Shown piece by piece: positions 43,616 to 57,240 of a DNA stretch of 64,000 nt (positions are counted from its first letter, which is position 1; every line of letters begins with the position of its first letter). The notes below the pieces were generated by a model. It saw only the letters and a program-made list of their open reading frames with translations, had not been told where the DNA came from and did no database searches. The DNA comes from Helianthus annuus. Taxonomy: Eukaryota > Streptophyta > Magnoliopsida > Asterales > Asteraceae. A program made the position numbers and the translations under genes. The stretch spans positions 143,460,414 through 143,524,413 of the forward strand of contig NC_035449.2 of the NCBI RefSeq assembly GCF_002127325.2, in the 5' to 3' direction.

Positions 43616-44189
43616 TGTCTAAAAAGAACAAGGAAACATGAGAAACGAGTGAGGTCGACAATTGGAAAAGCAAAAGAGGTATTGAAACCACTGACAAAAC
43701 ACAAGGAAGGCGATCTTTTGTTCGTTACCTCGAACAAACAAATGACACGCAGTGACTGATCAAAGTAAATGGGTCAATATAATGTATCGCGAAGACCTGC
43801 TCGCCTATAAGTGAACACTCACCCCAAGAGTTCCCAGGTAAGAGTGACTGGCCCGATACTATGGATTTGTACGAACACTCTAGCCTTCGACAGAAAACTC
43901 AGGGTACAGGCATTCACCCTTCAAGTTTGCACGTGTTCACACTATTTATACCCAAACCATGACGAGATTTTGAAAACTTAAAGGGGTCAAAACCTTATAA
44001 CAAATCATTTATAAAGAAATGATTAGTTTTCAAAGCGGATTCGGAATTTGTGTTCTCATTGTGGTTATCACCTAAGGATAGGTGACAGTTTTGTTTTAAA
44101 ATCTAAACGCAAGAAAACTTGCGTTGGGGTCCTAGAAATTTATAGTCTAGGTCAAAGCATTACTAATTACCTAATTCCATATAAGCATT
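43616..44189 (-). other. E3 leader between PBS and gag
   Basis: 574 bp of untranslated leader in element sense. I see no ORF or repeat worth naming. Confidence 0.65.
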
Positions 44190-44202
44190 GGCTTTGATAC
44201 CA
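44190..44202 (-). other. E3 primer binding site
   Basis: The minus strand reads TGGTATCAAAGCC, iMet-type with one change, 7 nt from the LTR edge. Confidence 0.85.
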
Positions 44203-44209
44203 ACTCTTC

Positions 44210-47200
44210 TGTCACACCCCGACCACGTAAAACAACAAATTGTGGCGGAAACGTCAGGGAGTGTTGTAACAGAATTATTGTTTCACAACCATGGATACAA
44301 AAAGTTACGTTTTATTGATTCATTAAGTAATTTACATTGTTTTAACACAAAACAAACAAGTTACATATCGGCTATCATTGTTATTATGTCACTAAGGCCT
44401 CCTCCAGATCCTATGTGACTCATGCATCCTAGCAATCAACATCAACAACATCACCTGAAACATATGTAAAAGCAAAGTCAGCAAAGAAATGCTGCCGAGC
44501 ACATAGGTTTTATGATAGTATCGGATTCATGGCTCGTTTATATGTTGCAATACCTTGTTAAAAACCTTGTTTTGAAAAGTGTATAGTATTACAACATAAC
44601 TAACGAACTCAAATCAAGATGGTTATGGTTTATAAAATCTCGTAGCCATGATTCTTAACCCAAAGACATTTGTTTAAATAATCTAAATTGTAAAACACGT
44701 CGTAAATACTCGTTAATAAAACTCGTATGGTTTATATCATTTAGAAAACATTGTTATGTGACATTGTTTCAAAATCATTTAACTCGTTTCAAATCGTTTA
44801 ACTCGTCCCAAAATCGTTCTTGTTTTAATTGTGAAAACTACTTCTGGTCGTCTCGCTAATAACATTCAAACCTTCGCAATTCATCCCTCGTTCAACTCGA
44901 ATTAACAAACCACCAAAGGGTAAGTTAACAATCACAGATTCAGTCGTTACCCATAACCCCCACACATAACCATGGGTGTATTCTGATAACGGGATTTGTC
45001 AGATCCTATGGTACCATAACCTAATACTGATCGGCTTGATCAATGTTAATGAATGTCATTCGTTATGTAACTACAACCAACAAGTTCGTTCACATTATCG
45101 AAATCGTTATTAGTTTAATATAAACTATTTTAATCGCTTTTGAAACCATCGTTTAAACCTCGAAATCGTTTAACACATATGAATCACCCCAAAACAATTG
45201 AAAACAGTAAAATAGGGGAACTATGTACTCACATCGAAGTGCAAAGTATCCTCAATCCAAAGAACTCAACAATACTCAAGCAAAACAAGGAAACTCAAGC
45301 AGCACCTAGTAATCGAATCACTAGTCAAATAATCGACACCTAATTCGGAAGATCGGACAGAATGAGGTCTTGTAAACCAAATGAGTGTCGGAACTCATGT
45401 GACATGGTTTAACAAAGCCTACATTCTAGATCGGAACCTATCCTAAGTGCTTTTGACCCGTTGCGACCCATTAAGGTAGCTTACGCTACTTTAACGCGTC
45501 GTTCGCGCAAACACGCGTTCGAGACGTCTAACTAGTCCTATGATAAGTATTATATGCCTAAACATGTTGCATAAACAGTTAAGTGACAAAATTTTGTGTT
45601 ACATATGCTTAAAATTCAATTATGCATGAAATTGGCATTTTGGTCATTTTCCTAGGGCATATAAACTACCTATCATACAGCTACTTAAACTAAGCGACCA
45701 TAAGGTATAACCTCGGAAGGTTATTCCTTATACAACTATCGTCACTAAACATGCTTGGTCGGATCCTAATGATCGACCAAACGGGTCTAGTTCGAAAGTC
45801 TAAGCGGTTGTTTAGACCGCTTGACTTACGACTCTAAACAAGCACAAGACTAAAAGTGACGAGCTAAACATTTTAGAACATGTTTAGTTGAGTTAGAGAA
45901 CAGGTTTTGATATCAAAACAAAGGGTTTTGATACCCAAGAGTAGTTTGGTTACAAAATACGCATAAATACGCATTTTGACCGAAACTACGACTCGTCACT
46001 ACGCCTAGTTAACGTGGTAATCAGTAGGTATAGTCATACGGGACAATAACCATCGTGATTACGCTCACGTTGCGAAGTTCACCGAACTTCGTGTTGATAA
46101 TAACCTGGTCAAAGAAGAAAGTCAAACACTGTTTGACTTTCATGCTTAAAACGCATAAAAGCATGAAAGAATACTTACAAAGGGTCCACGCTAGGAAGTT
46201 TGATCCAAGTTTGCTCAGGTATGAAGTGTTTAAACCTAAACTTAGAGCAAAATGAAACAAGTGTGAGCTGAAGTGAATGAAAGCATGGGTTTATATAGAT
46301 TTTGATAAACTGTTAGAATCGTTTCTCGCATTTCGTGCTTCGATCTTGGCCCTCCACTTGGGCACATGGTTTTCAAAACCATGGGTATACTAAAAACCAT
46401 CAAATTCAAGCCCAAAGTATGCCATATCAGTTGTTAAAAACCATCAAAACTAGCCCAAATGACCAGGTTCATTGTTTCTGATCTGCAGGCTGTCGCGCCC
46501 CGCATAAGATACAGCTAAATCTTACGCGGCCCGCCTAGTATAGTTCGACAGAATTGCAACTTTCGTCCCTGCACTTGAGAAACTTGCATTTTGATGCATT
46601 TTTGACACGTTTAAGCCCCGTTAACCTCATTTCATAGCTCTAAAATGATGTTAAAGTATAGGGAACTTAAAATATGCTCAAAATCATCTCGGATGTCGGT
46701 TCGTTTGGTCGTACGGTTGCATTATTCGGGTAATTACGACGGAAGTCGTAACGAACGCAAAAACGATCCAAATTAAGCGACGAATGGAATTTTATCATGC
46801 CAATCACTAAAATAAAATTTTTAAAGGATTACATAAATTTTTGTATGTCTGGATATATTCAGGCCGTAAGATATGCACGAAAATGCAAACTTATGCACTT
46901 TTTGACGCTTTTAGTCCCTATTGATCAATAAAGTTTATTTTAGCATACCGAACCCCTAAATCCTATTTCTAAGCTATGTAAAGTATATTTAGGGTATGTT
47001 TAACTTATGATCAAGTTCTGAAATGTTCCTTACCATACAAATCGGTATAGTTTTGCAGTTTGACACAAATAGTCCCTAAGATCGAACAAACTTGTTTTCA
47101 ATACACCAAACCATCCAAAACTTATTTCTAAGTTATGTGAAGGTTATTTAAGGTATGTTAAGCCTATGTCACTATTCCAAAGTGTTTTTCGCATTAAACT

Positions 47201-47396
47201 GACTGCGTTTACGCACCAGTTTGCGTATAACCTTTCAGAAAGTGATTTAAAGCTTTAAATCGAACTCGAATCAAATCGCAAAATCATCAAACACAAATAC
47301 ACACATAATAACACCAAAACACATATAATAACACCAAAGCACATTGTTTTATTGATAATGAACATTGTACATCGATTACAGAGCACAGTTGTCACA
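44210..47396 (-). repeat. E3 5' LTR
   Basis: 3187 bp from TGTCACACCCCG to GTTGTCACA on the plus strand. It is AT-rich apart from one GC-rich hairpin at 46500-46529 (CCGCATAAGAT/ATCTTACGCGG, one mismatch). Small ORFs inside show no similarity. The sequence after it is GAGGA and then C2 gag. Confidence 0.78.
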
Positions 47397-49345
47397 GAGG
47401 ATTAGACTTCTGCACCTGAGGATCAGACTTTTGTTGATAACTTGGTTTTTATGACTCAGATCCTGTCAGCTCCTGTTCATGGACTCACTGCTGAAGAGGT
47501 AAGTTCTATTTTATGTACTCCTGAATGTAGAGGCAAAGTTAAGGCATACCACTTACACAACGCTGGGCTGATCCAAGATTATAACGACATAAAAAGACAT
47601 AATTCTTCTTTAATCAAAAATGTTTTTATAAAGAAAAAATTGAAGCTCAAAGAAAAGGTATTACTGAATTGAAAGAGGATCTAAGCGTTAAGAGTTGTAA
47701 TTACGAGTATGATAAAGTGATCATGAATACTTTGATCAAGGAGCTAGAAGAGATCAAGTTAAAATATCAAATAAATGAAATCAATATTAAAAAATATGAT
47801 ACTTCTAGCAAATTGGTCAAAGATATTTGTGACATTCAATTGGAATATAAGAAAAAGAAGGGGTGTGGTTTGTGTTATAATAAGTTCCCTCCTCCTTACA
47901 ATCATAACTACACCTATATTCCTTACTCTGTGGGGGAACTGATGAATGAGGATACGATGACTTATGGTCCAAAAACTGATAAGCCATCGTTCAATAGCAA
48001 ATCAATGGAAAATCGGGAAACTCATCTGATCAAGTTTGTTTCTAAAGGTGTTGTTGATACTAATGCTTCATCTTCCCATGCAGATAAAGTAACAGGAGTA
48101 ACTTGTGAAGATGTTCTTGGGGATGAACCAGACTTAAATTCAGATTTTTCTAAAAGCTCAACAAATGAAACTGATCCTCGATGTGTTTTTGGACAAAATT
48201 TTCTTAATTTGTTTCGTAGTTATGTGTCGTCTTTTGGGCCTGATGTTTTGGGCAAGACAGTTGATGCTTGTGATGAACCTTTAAATAATGTGTCTGATGA
48301 TGGTTGTTTTTCAGTAGAAAATGATGGTGATGCTTCTGACTTTATAGGTACTAATAGTGTAACAGGGGAGGTCCCTTAGGATGCATTCAGTGAAACCACT
48401 GAAACTTCTTCTCAAGAAGATCAACAATGTTCTAATTCTTCTTTTGAATCGGTCTGAGTGGAAGTCCCTAATGTCGAATCTAGTGGGGCCATATTGAAAA
48501 CCGAAGTTGAAAGTGAACCACTATTAAACATACATGATACATGTGTTGAATAAATTTCTACAGCTTCTGAAATTAAATCTGAACAAGATTTTGAAAAGGA
48601 AGAAGTGGTCACATTAAATGTCAAGTCACAAGGAAAAGTTCCTGACAAGGAAGTTAAAATTGAGTCGTCTTTTCAAAATGACCTAGATAAAATTATAAAA
48701 GAAAAAAAACATCATCCATCTGAATCTCATGCTATTGCTAGTTCTGATTAGCAGGTACCTAAACGCTCAGAAAAGGCACAAGCAAAGAAAACTAAACCAG
48801 CTCATTCTTCAAAACCCTACAGATCGCTTCTGCTACGAAGTACCAGAATTTCCACACATTGAAATGAAAAAAATTGTTTCAATTGTGGAATTGCTGGACA
48901 CATTGCCAGAAACTGTGTTCATTTCCCAAGCATGCAACCAAAGAGTAAGAGTGCACAAAATCAGAAGGTTAAGTCGAATCGATCACGTTATTCAGAATTT
49001 GTGACGACAGCAAAGTCTGAGATAGTGAAGAATAACTCTCGCAAAGCTAAACCTTCTGATCAAGATTGGAATGCAGCCAAGCAAAAAAATCAAAATCGTC
49101 AAAATGGTTTTCAAAATAATCAATATAAATCGTTTGGTAAACATGATTATCAATGGTCACACAGACATTAGAAACCCAAAGCTAATGTTGCCTAATCTTC
49201 TACATCTCAACAGAAATCCGCCAATAACATACCTTCAAAGTTTTTAAATAAAGACAATCTAGTTTGGCAGAAAGTGACTTATATCAATGCACAAGGAAAA
49301 CCCTGATCCACCATCGGCTGGGTTCCTAAATCTAACTGATCTCGC
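47397..49345 (+). pseudogene. gag: C2 gag (partial)
   Basis: Begins inside gag. A helical region with MTQILSAPVHGLTAEEV and a frame slip near 47620 lead to a coiled-coil stretch LIKELEEIKLKYQINEINI. Then comes the Sirevirus-type motif FPPPYNHNYTYIP and a long acidic linker with several stops. A CCHC knuckle CFNCGIAGHIARNC lies at about 48868-48909, followed by a basic Gln/Asn-rich tail. No full-length product is possible. Confidence 0.82.
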
Positions 49346-50634
49346 TAATCGTGCAGGAACAGTTATGGAGGACTATCGTGCGACTTTGGAACATGGATAG
49401 TGGTTGTTCCAGGTACATGACAGGAGACTTGTCCCAACTCGTCAATGTTAAATAATTTGATGCAGGATATGTGTCTTTTGCAGGAGGAGAATTTGGCAGA
49501 ATCACTTTGAAAGGAATAGTGCAAAACGGCATACTAAGCTTTGAAAACGTGAACTACGTCCCTAAACTAAAACACAATCTGTTGAGCATTTCACAGATCT
49601 ATGATAAAGGAAATTCAGTCCATTTCACAAAGAAGGGATGTTATGTGTTGAAACCAGGGATCGTGATACCTGAAGATTGGTTCTTGATGATAGCTGAGCG
49701 AAGAGGAAATGCGTATGTCATCGATATGAACAAGAAACCTTGCGAAGAAATTACTTGCCTCTTCTGAAAGATTTCAAAACATGACGGTCTTTTTTGGCAT
49801 CGTCGTCTTGGGTATGTGAACATGAAGAACTTGAATCGACTTGCCAAAGGTCAACTGGTCTGCGATCTACCAATTAAAGATTTCATGTTGGTAGAGAAAC
49901 GTGTTGCTTATGCAAAAGGAAAAGCACATCGAAAGCCTCATAAAGCCAAGCCTACACCCTCGACCACACTCGTGCTCGAGTTTCTTCATATGGATCTCTT
50001 TGGTACTGTGAATGTGCTCAGCATTGGCAAAAACTCATATTGTCTCGTGATATTTGATGACTACTCACGTTACACCTAGGTTTACTTTCTGAGTCACAAA
50101 AATGAGACTGCAGGTTTAGTCAAACAGTTCATCACTTTGACTGAAAATCAAGCAAGTAGAAAAGTGAAGGCTATTCGATCAAACAATGGGACAGGGTTCA
50201 AGAATATCACCTTGGATATATTTTGCATTGAAAAGGGAATTAATCGACAGTATAGTGCACCACGAACTCCACAGCAGAATGGAGTTGCTGAGAGAACAAA
50301 TCGTACTCTTATAGAGGCTGCACGAACCATGTTGGCCGACTCAAAGCTTCCTAGTTTCTTTTGGGTTGAGGCAGTTAGCACGGCTACCTCGGTTTCAAAC
50401 TTTCGTATCTTTGGTTGTCCATGTGCGTTATTGCTTATGGATACTAATGGGAAGTTTGAGGTCAAGGGAGACGAGTGTTTCTTTATTGGATACGCCAAAG
50501 GTTCACCCTATAGAGTATACAATAAAGTTACTAAAAAGGTCGTCGAGTCGTGCAACATTGAGTGGCTCGAAGAAAATTCTACGAATGCTAGAGTTAGTCC
50601 AGATTGGTTATATGATTATGCTGATTTTTTTTAA
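49346..50634 (+). pseudogene. pol: C2 protease and integrase
   Basis: Protease active site WNMDSGCSRYMTG (Asp codon at 49396) is kept. Integrase: the HHCC zinc domain keeps WHRRLGYVN, but its Cys pair is gone (VEKRVAYAKGKAH). The catalytic triad reads D (FLHMDLFG), N instead of D (RSNNGTGF) and E (GVAERTNR). Stops lie near 49453, 49765 and 50077. The end FRIFGCPCALLL to WLYDYADFF is the usual copia integrase tail. Confidence 0.87.
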
Positions 50635-51118
50635 ATCTTTTAACATTCTGTCTACAGTTCCTACAGATGTAGGTGTCTCCACTCCACAACAACCACTTTC
50701 ATTCGGTGATACTGAAGAATATGAAAAAGCTGAAGGAAGCTGAAGAAACCACACTATAGATCTGCCAGGAACGGTTTTTACTGAGCACCCTCCATCTCAA
50801 CAAATGCCCCATCAATCCCCTGAAGGTGCATTACCTGCTGGTGTTATCTCTAATGGTTCAGGATCTGCTTTGTTTCCTGACCCAATTCCTGAAGACTGTA
50901 CGATTACTACTTATGTAGTTAACAGTACTGCAGCATCTAATGAGGGGGAGTCGAGCAACACCAATTCCACTCAAGACGTGACCGTACCTGAAGTTGCAAT
51001 TCCAATGAGTGTTCAAAGAAATAATCCAATTGAGAACGTGATTAGTCCTCTAAATGCAGGAATTCAAACTGGGAGCCAATCAGGAACAATCAATACATGC
51101 TTATACTCCTGCTACATT

Positions 51119-52644
51119 TCTCAAATATAACCTAAAACTATTGATGTAGCTTTGCAGGAACCAGCCTGGGTGGATGCTATGCATGAAGAGTTGAACCAAT
51201 TTTTGAAGCTAGGAGTATAGAAACTTGTTGAGTTGCCGAAGGGAAAACATAAACTTGGAACTCAATGAGTGTTCAGAAACAAGCAAGATTCTACTGGAGT
51301 CATTGTTCGAAATAAAGAAAGATTGGTAGTCCAGGGATTCTGACAGATAGAGGGTCTGGATTATGATGAAGTTTACGCCCCTGTTGCCCAACTTGAAGCC
51401 ATCCGGATCTTCTTAGCTTACACATCCTACATTGGGTTCACTATTTATCAGATGGACGTCAAGACTGCGTTTTTATATGGAGATGTGAAGGAAAAGATCT
51501 TTGTTGAGCAACCACCGGGTTTTGTTCATCCAGATCATCCAGAATATGCCTACAAGCTTGATAAGGCATTGTATGGATTGTACCAAGCACCAAGAGCTTG
51601 GTATGCTACTCTGACTGAGCATCCTCTGGCTCATGTATACACTCATGGCACAATCGATCAAACGCTGTTTATCAAGAGAGTGGGCAAGGATCTGATCTTG
51701 GTTCAAATTTATGTCGATGCTATTATCTTCGGATCGACGAATGAGGATCTATGCAAGGAGTTTGAGGGAGTGATGAAGAAGAAATTCGAGATGAGTGCTC
51801 TCAGGGAGATGACTATGTTCTTCGGTCTATAAGTTCGACAGGATTCTCGAGGCATTCTCATTCATCAAGGAAAATATGTGGACGATGTGTTGGCAAAATT
51901 CAAGTTCACTGACGTAAAATCGCTCGAAACACCTATGGTAGAAAGACCTTTGCTGACTGAAGATGCAGAAGGATCCCCTATTGATCAACGCCTTCATCGG
52001 TCTATGATCGGGTCTCTGATGTATCTAACTGCGAGTCGTCCAGTCATCATGTTTGTTGTCCGCAATTGCGCGCGATATCAGGCTAATCCTAAACATTCTC
52101 ATCTTACTGTTGTTAAACGAATCATTCGGTATCTTAAAGGCATACCTCGGTTTGTGTTGTGGTATCCGAGGGATTCTAATTTTGACCTCTTTGCGTTTTC
52201 TGATAGCAATTTTGGAGGTACTGACAGTAACAGGAAATCCACATCAGCTGGATGTCAATTTTTGGGTGACAGACTCATTTCTTGGCAATGCAAGAAACAG
52301 CAAACGGTGGCGATCTCCACAGCTGAGGCAGAACGCTTTGCTGCTTCGGCGTCTTGTTCACAAGTGGTGTGGATGCAACATCAATTGCAGGATTGTGGTT
52401 TGACTTATCTTAACACTACCATTTACTGTGATAATGAAGCTGCTACTCAAATTGTGAAACATCCTGTCTTCCACTCCAAAAGCAAGCACATTGATATTAA
52501 AGTTCATTTTATACGAGATGTTTTGACAGAGGTCTTATCAAACTAGAGCAAATCGATACAGATGCAAATGCTGCCGATTTGTTCACAAAACCTGTCAGCA
52601 GCTCAAAGTTTCAAGTGTTTGTGAATTTTCTGAAAATGATCTGA
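51119..52644 (+). pseudogene. pol: C2 reverse transcriptase and RNase H
   Basis: The RT begins around IDVALQEPAWVDAM. It includes QMDVKTAFLYGDV and the active-site motif YVDA where YVDD is expected, so one catalytic Asp is lost. TAA at 51830 replaces Gln after MFFGL. RNase H runs from SRPVIMFVVRNCARYQ through FSDSNFGG, KSTSAGCQF, the catalytic-Glu region STAEAERFAA and YCDNEAAT, then shifts frame at 52546 before the usual DLFTKPV. Confidence 0.88.
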
Positions 52645-54596
52645 TACACCGACTAAACATGTTTTTTTTTCTTGGGTAAATTTGTTCATAAGGTTTTCTA
52701 TTCTTAGGTAGTTTTTATTTATGCACAAATTTAGGGGGAGAAATTTTGAAAAATACAAAAACTTTGAAAAACTTTGAAAAATACAAAAACATTGAAATAT
52801 TTTGAAAAATAACAAAAGAAACATTACATAACATGGGAAATGAAATGAATTTTCACATTGTGGTATAGGGCTGACTCTTGTAAAACCAGTATCGAAATAG
52901 TTTGGCTCTAGAAAGATATGTTTGTAGGCTCTATCCTTAAGGTTGGAAGCATTGGTTGTTTCTGTTCAGAACCTAAATTAGTATATGACCTCAGGAAAGA
53001 ACGTCACTTGGAATTAGCTCATTTCTATATGAATGCTTGTGTGACGTCCCGATACACACAATTTTGGTCTAATTCTAAAATCTTTTCTGAAAAAGTCGCG
53101 TATCTCATTTGTTTTGTGTGAGAAAAGACCTGGAGGTACTAGGCAGCATTAGCTTCTGTTTTGCATGAGCAAAGACCTAGCTGTGCGTCTGTCGCCTTAT
53201 AGATCAATTTACACCCGAAAGAGGCCCTCAAGTGCCCAAAAGAAACCCAAAAACCTATATCAAACTGAGAAAAACTCATTTGATCTGTACATTATATCAT
53301 CTCTGCTTAAGACCTATTCTGTTCTCTTCTCAATCTAGTCCCAGTCAAGGTTTCAGAAATCTAGAACAGACTTGTGGAAATATGTGGTAGGGAAACTGCT
53401 TGCATGATAGAGTGTGTCGATTAAAATTCCAGGATTTAATTAGTATTTGTTTGGGTGTTCATTGTTAAAATATCAAAACATGATAAAATTATTTACAGAC
53501 AGCCATATGAAAAAGGTCTAGGGAGGTGAGTTTAGGTGGACAAATACTGGCAATCGTTCGGATCATTCAGTAGTAGATCAGTGTTGATAAGTGAAGTCAA
53601 GCCCAAAACATCATGATTTGATCCCTGAGAAATTACGATATTTATTATTTTATTTTTGTAAATAATTGTTCAAAATTATTTATTTTTTATGTTTGTATGT
53701 TTTAATCTCGTAAAACATGCTCGGGAGGTTAAAGGGTTATCAAAGAAATAAATGTTTTAAATGGATTTTGAAAATTAATTGAAAAATGTTTTTAAAAATC
53801 CTGAAATTGAACTCTGTAGTGATCTCGACTCGAGATCATGGTCTCGGCCCAAAAATTCAAAGGCTCGGCCCATGACTGTTGAGGAATATGAGGTGGTTTC
53901 GAGTCGAGACCCCATACATCACTCGAAATCTCTTCACTGTTCCTCTCAATTTTCTCTCATTCTCCGGCAAGAACTCTGATTCTGGCGTGATTATTTCTTG
54001 TTTCGACTCATTCAAATATGTTGATTGAAGGTATTATCGATTAACTAATGGATTTTGTTTGAAGATTTGCATGAATATTTGAAGGTTGTTTGAAGATTTG
54101 AAGACACTTCTAAACCCTAATCCTGATTTAGTGTGGTCTTCAATGAAATTAAAGGATGTTTTTGGATTTTAATCCAAAATTATGCTGATCTGAAGATGTT
54201 TAAGTGGTTTCAACTCAGGCTTCAAGTGAAGGCATTCAAGGACTCGAGATCTCCCGTTGCTAGTCGCAACCTCACTGGTTTCGACTCAACACATGACTTG
54301 AGATCTTGAGATTTCGATTGGAGATTCCGACTCGAAACCTTCTGGTCTTGACTTGAAATCTTCTAGTCTCGACTCGAAATCTTGTGGTTTCGACTCGAAA
54401 CCTTGTGTTTGTCAATTAAAATATTATTTTCTTTCCACTCGAAACCTGAGTTGATTCTTGGTCTTGACTGATAATCCATGGTTGACTTTGTTGACCAGTA
54501 CCTGTTAATATAGTTGATGTCTAATTGACTAAGTTAAACAGGTAACACTTTGTTAACAAAATCCTATACTTAACTTTATGCATTTTGTGTAGGATA
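52645..54596 (+). other. C2 spacer between pol and ORF3
   Basis: About 1.95 kb with no domain. A PPT-like tract TTTAGGGGGAGAAATTTTG is near 52729. A cluster of CTCGACTCGAGA/GACTCGAAAC-type motifs spans 53820-54450. The end TTGTGTAGGATAATGG could be a splice acceptor just before ORF3; that is only a suggestion. Confidence 0.6.
53820..54450. repeat. GACTCGAAAC motif cluster in C2
   Basis: About a dozen copies of variants such as CTCGACTCGAGATC, TTCGAGTCGAGACC, TCGACTCGAAATCTT and CCGACTCGAAACC. They alternate with TTCTGGTCTTGACTTG-like spacers. Several are near-palindromes around TCGA. Confidence 0.75.
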
Positions 54597-57240
54597 ATGG
54601 ATTTGAAGGTTATCTCGGGACACAATTAAGCGGGGTATCTAGCACCACCTCTGGAGAAACAAAAGAAGCTTTACACTTCATTGATCAAATATCTCAATAG
54701 TTGCTGAATCGTTCACGCCCTTCGAGAAAATCTAGTAGTATATGAAAGTCTTGTTCAGGAATTTTGGAAGACAACAAGATTTGATGCACTGGGAAGAGAT
54801 GGAAAGGGATCGATTGAAGCGGTGATACAGAAGAAAAATGTTACTGTGACTGAACAGATTAACAGGGAGGTTTTACAGTTTAACGATCAAGAGACAGATC
54901 CAATTGATCTTCCGGCTGGGGCTGTTGAAGCTATGTTGCCTTGTTTGAGTTATGAAGGAACATATCCCTCTCTTATGAAGATGTTCATGCATCCGTATTG
55001 GCGTTTGTTGATGCATATGTTTATGATGTGTATGACGGAGAATAGAGGGGGAACGGATCAGCTGAGTATTACACAATCTGCAGCATTTGTGTATTTGATT
55101 ACGAACCAAGCTTACAACTACTCAAAGTACGTGTTGGAGGGCATGAAGAGGAATGTCATTGAGGTGCGCAAGTATAAGTTTGTTATGTATCCTAGATTCT
55201 TACAGATGATTTTCAACGCTCGTTATTCTGATTTGGAGAGAACTGGGAACACATTGGATCTGAAACCAATGGGTCCATCGTGTTTTGGTGCCCTAACTCC
55301 AAAGAAGGGTACAACAAGCAAGTTTAAAAGAAGAATTGTGTTAGATAAGTTTGGTCAGTTTGCTGAGACAGAACTAGTGGTGGTTGAACCGGCGAATGTA
55401 TAACCTAAAGTTGCACAAGTGAATGTTCCAGTAAACGCCGTGATTGGTGAAGAACATGTAGTTCAAGTTGCTGCTGACGATGAGCCTGAGATAGAGATAC
55501 TGACTATAAACTCTGATGATGAAGGCATTGAGATAAGTTGTGATGAAGATGATGATGATGATGATGATGATTAGCTTCTTCCTGAGCTAAAGTTAGTTTT
55601 GCTGTTTCAACCATTCAACCTGTGATTTCTGCTGAGAGCTCTATTATTGAAGTGAGTTACTGAAAAGATGTGAAATCCTCCTTCCGATCCTTCAGTGCAT
55701 AGTAACAAGCCAACTGATGAAGACCCAAAGGACCCTGATTCTCAATAAGTAAAGTGAAGATGAAGGGATCCGCAACCTGGAATGTTTATTGAACAAGGTA
55801 AAGATCAACTTGTGATTGATGATGAAGATAAAGATGGTTTGAATAAGTTTGATTTTGAGTCTGCTAAAGAGACTACTGAAACTCCGTTTGAGTTTAAAAC
55901 GACTGCTACTGCCACTGCTACAGAATCGGGATTTGATTTTGAAGCTGTTGAAACAAGAATGGATGTGGATACAGATTCTATAAAGATTCCAGTTACTGCT
56001 ACTGGTTCTGTCTCTCTTGAAACACCAGTCACCGAGTCAACACCTCTAGTTACTGCTGCAATTGGAGGTTCTTCTGGAGCTACACATGATGAACCATGCA
56101 GTTCTAGCGGAAAACGACCTGAAGAAGCCCTAAAGATGTCGTTTGTTAACGACTCCAGTGATGATGATGAGTTTATCAGTGTTAGAGAACTGAAGAAGAG
56201 AATTGTAGTTCTTGAACAAGATTCGATTCACAAAGATGCAAAGATTATTCAGCTTGAAGATATGATAGTACAAAAGAATCAGCAAATTGATTAGCTGCAA
56301 GGCGATGTTGGTTTGTTGTTCAACATGATATATGATCTCCATGGAAAATTAGAAAAGAACTTTGGTGATGAGTTTGTTGATCCAACTAACACGGAGAGAC
56401 GTAGAAAAGCTGAAGAGGATCGAGCCAGGGCTTTTGCGAAGGATGATGCTGAAAGAGCTGCAGCAATGGATCACTACTTTTGAAAAGTAACTGATAAAGA
56501 AGCTGACAAAGCAAAGGCAAAAAGGTTAGAGAAGAAAAAGAGAATATGTTGTTCTGAAGAATAAAAGTCTTAATCCTGCTGATCCAGATGTTCAAGTCAG
56601 TCAATCATCTGATGGATGTCGGTGAAAGTGATTATGATAAGGTTGGGAACCGTTCAGGCATTATAAGTTGGGGTTTTGACCACGATCGACATAACTGGTG
56701 GATCAAAAGGAAGGTTAGTCCTGTTGAATGGTACAAGAACACAACACAATTTCATACGTTTACAAAGGTGGATTCGACCATACTCTCGAATTCACCATAT
56801 GTGGATGATAAGCCTGGTGGACGTGGATACTTGTTTTTCGAGAGACTGAAGAGAAAGGTTGCCCGTGGATTTCCTTCCATGCATACTGCTGAATCCATTG
56901 TGACACCTGCTCCTGGAATTAGAGTTCCACGAACAAATAAAAGAATGAAGACTGTCTCATGGTCGCCGACTGACAAAGGGAAGACAATTATGTTGGTCAA
57001 GAAGATTCCCAACGGTACGCTGAAGACTATGTATTTCTGGGCATACGATGAAACATTGGGGCAGGCTGTAATCGTGTGTGATGGTGATGTGAACTACCGT
57101 TTAACTGATCCTGTAGATTTGCTGAATTTGGATCGAGTGAATTTGGAAGCGCTCGCTCAAAATCAGATTAGATCTACGGAGAAGTATGAAGAAATTGCTA
57201 AGTGTTGGACTGTAACTTATTGCTGGAGTTCTTCGTATTA
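54597..57240 (+). pseudogene. C2 third ORF (Sirevirus envelope-like)
   Basis: In-frame from MDLKVISGHN (54597) to 55403 with TAA at 54627 and one TGA. The conserved block runs through LVQEFWKTTRFDA, LSYEGTYPSLMKMFMHPYWRLLMHM and YNYSKYVLEGM. It continues with an acidic Asp run (55545-55572), an acidic part from 55782, a coiled-coil-like region (REDLKK-type heptads, about 56180-56290), and a C-terminal block from 56588 (SGIISWGFDHDRHNWW, YLFFERLKRKV). Similar downstream ORFs are known from Sirevirus-related elements of Asteraceae. I see no clear signal peptide or membrane anchor, so 'envelope-like' is by position only. Function is unknown. Confidence 0.65.

Larger units (their letters stand above)
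37821..47396 (-). mobile_element. E3: decayed Ty3/gypsy chromovirus, 3' end lost
   Basis: Minus-strand element with a 3187-bp 5' LTR, PBS, leader, gag, protease (split by S), RT, RNase H and integrase. It is cut in integrase at 37820 by F. Frameshifts and stops throughout. It inserted beside C2 sequence at 47397. It is a different family from E1/E2: its gag starts MPPRRDAQPVTNEEV and pol differs throughout. Confidence 0.88.
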
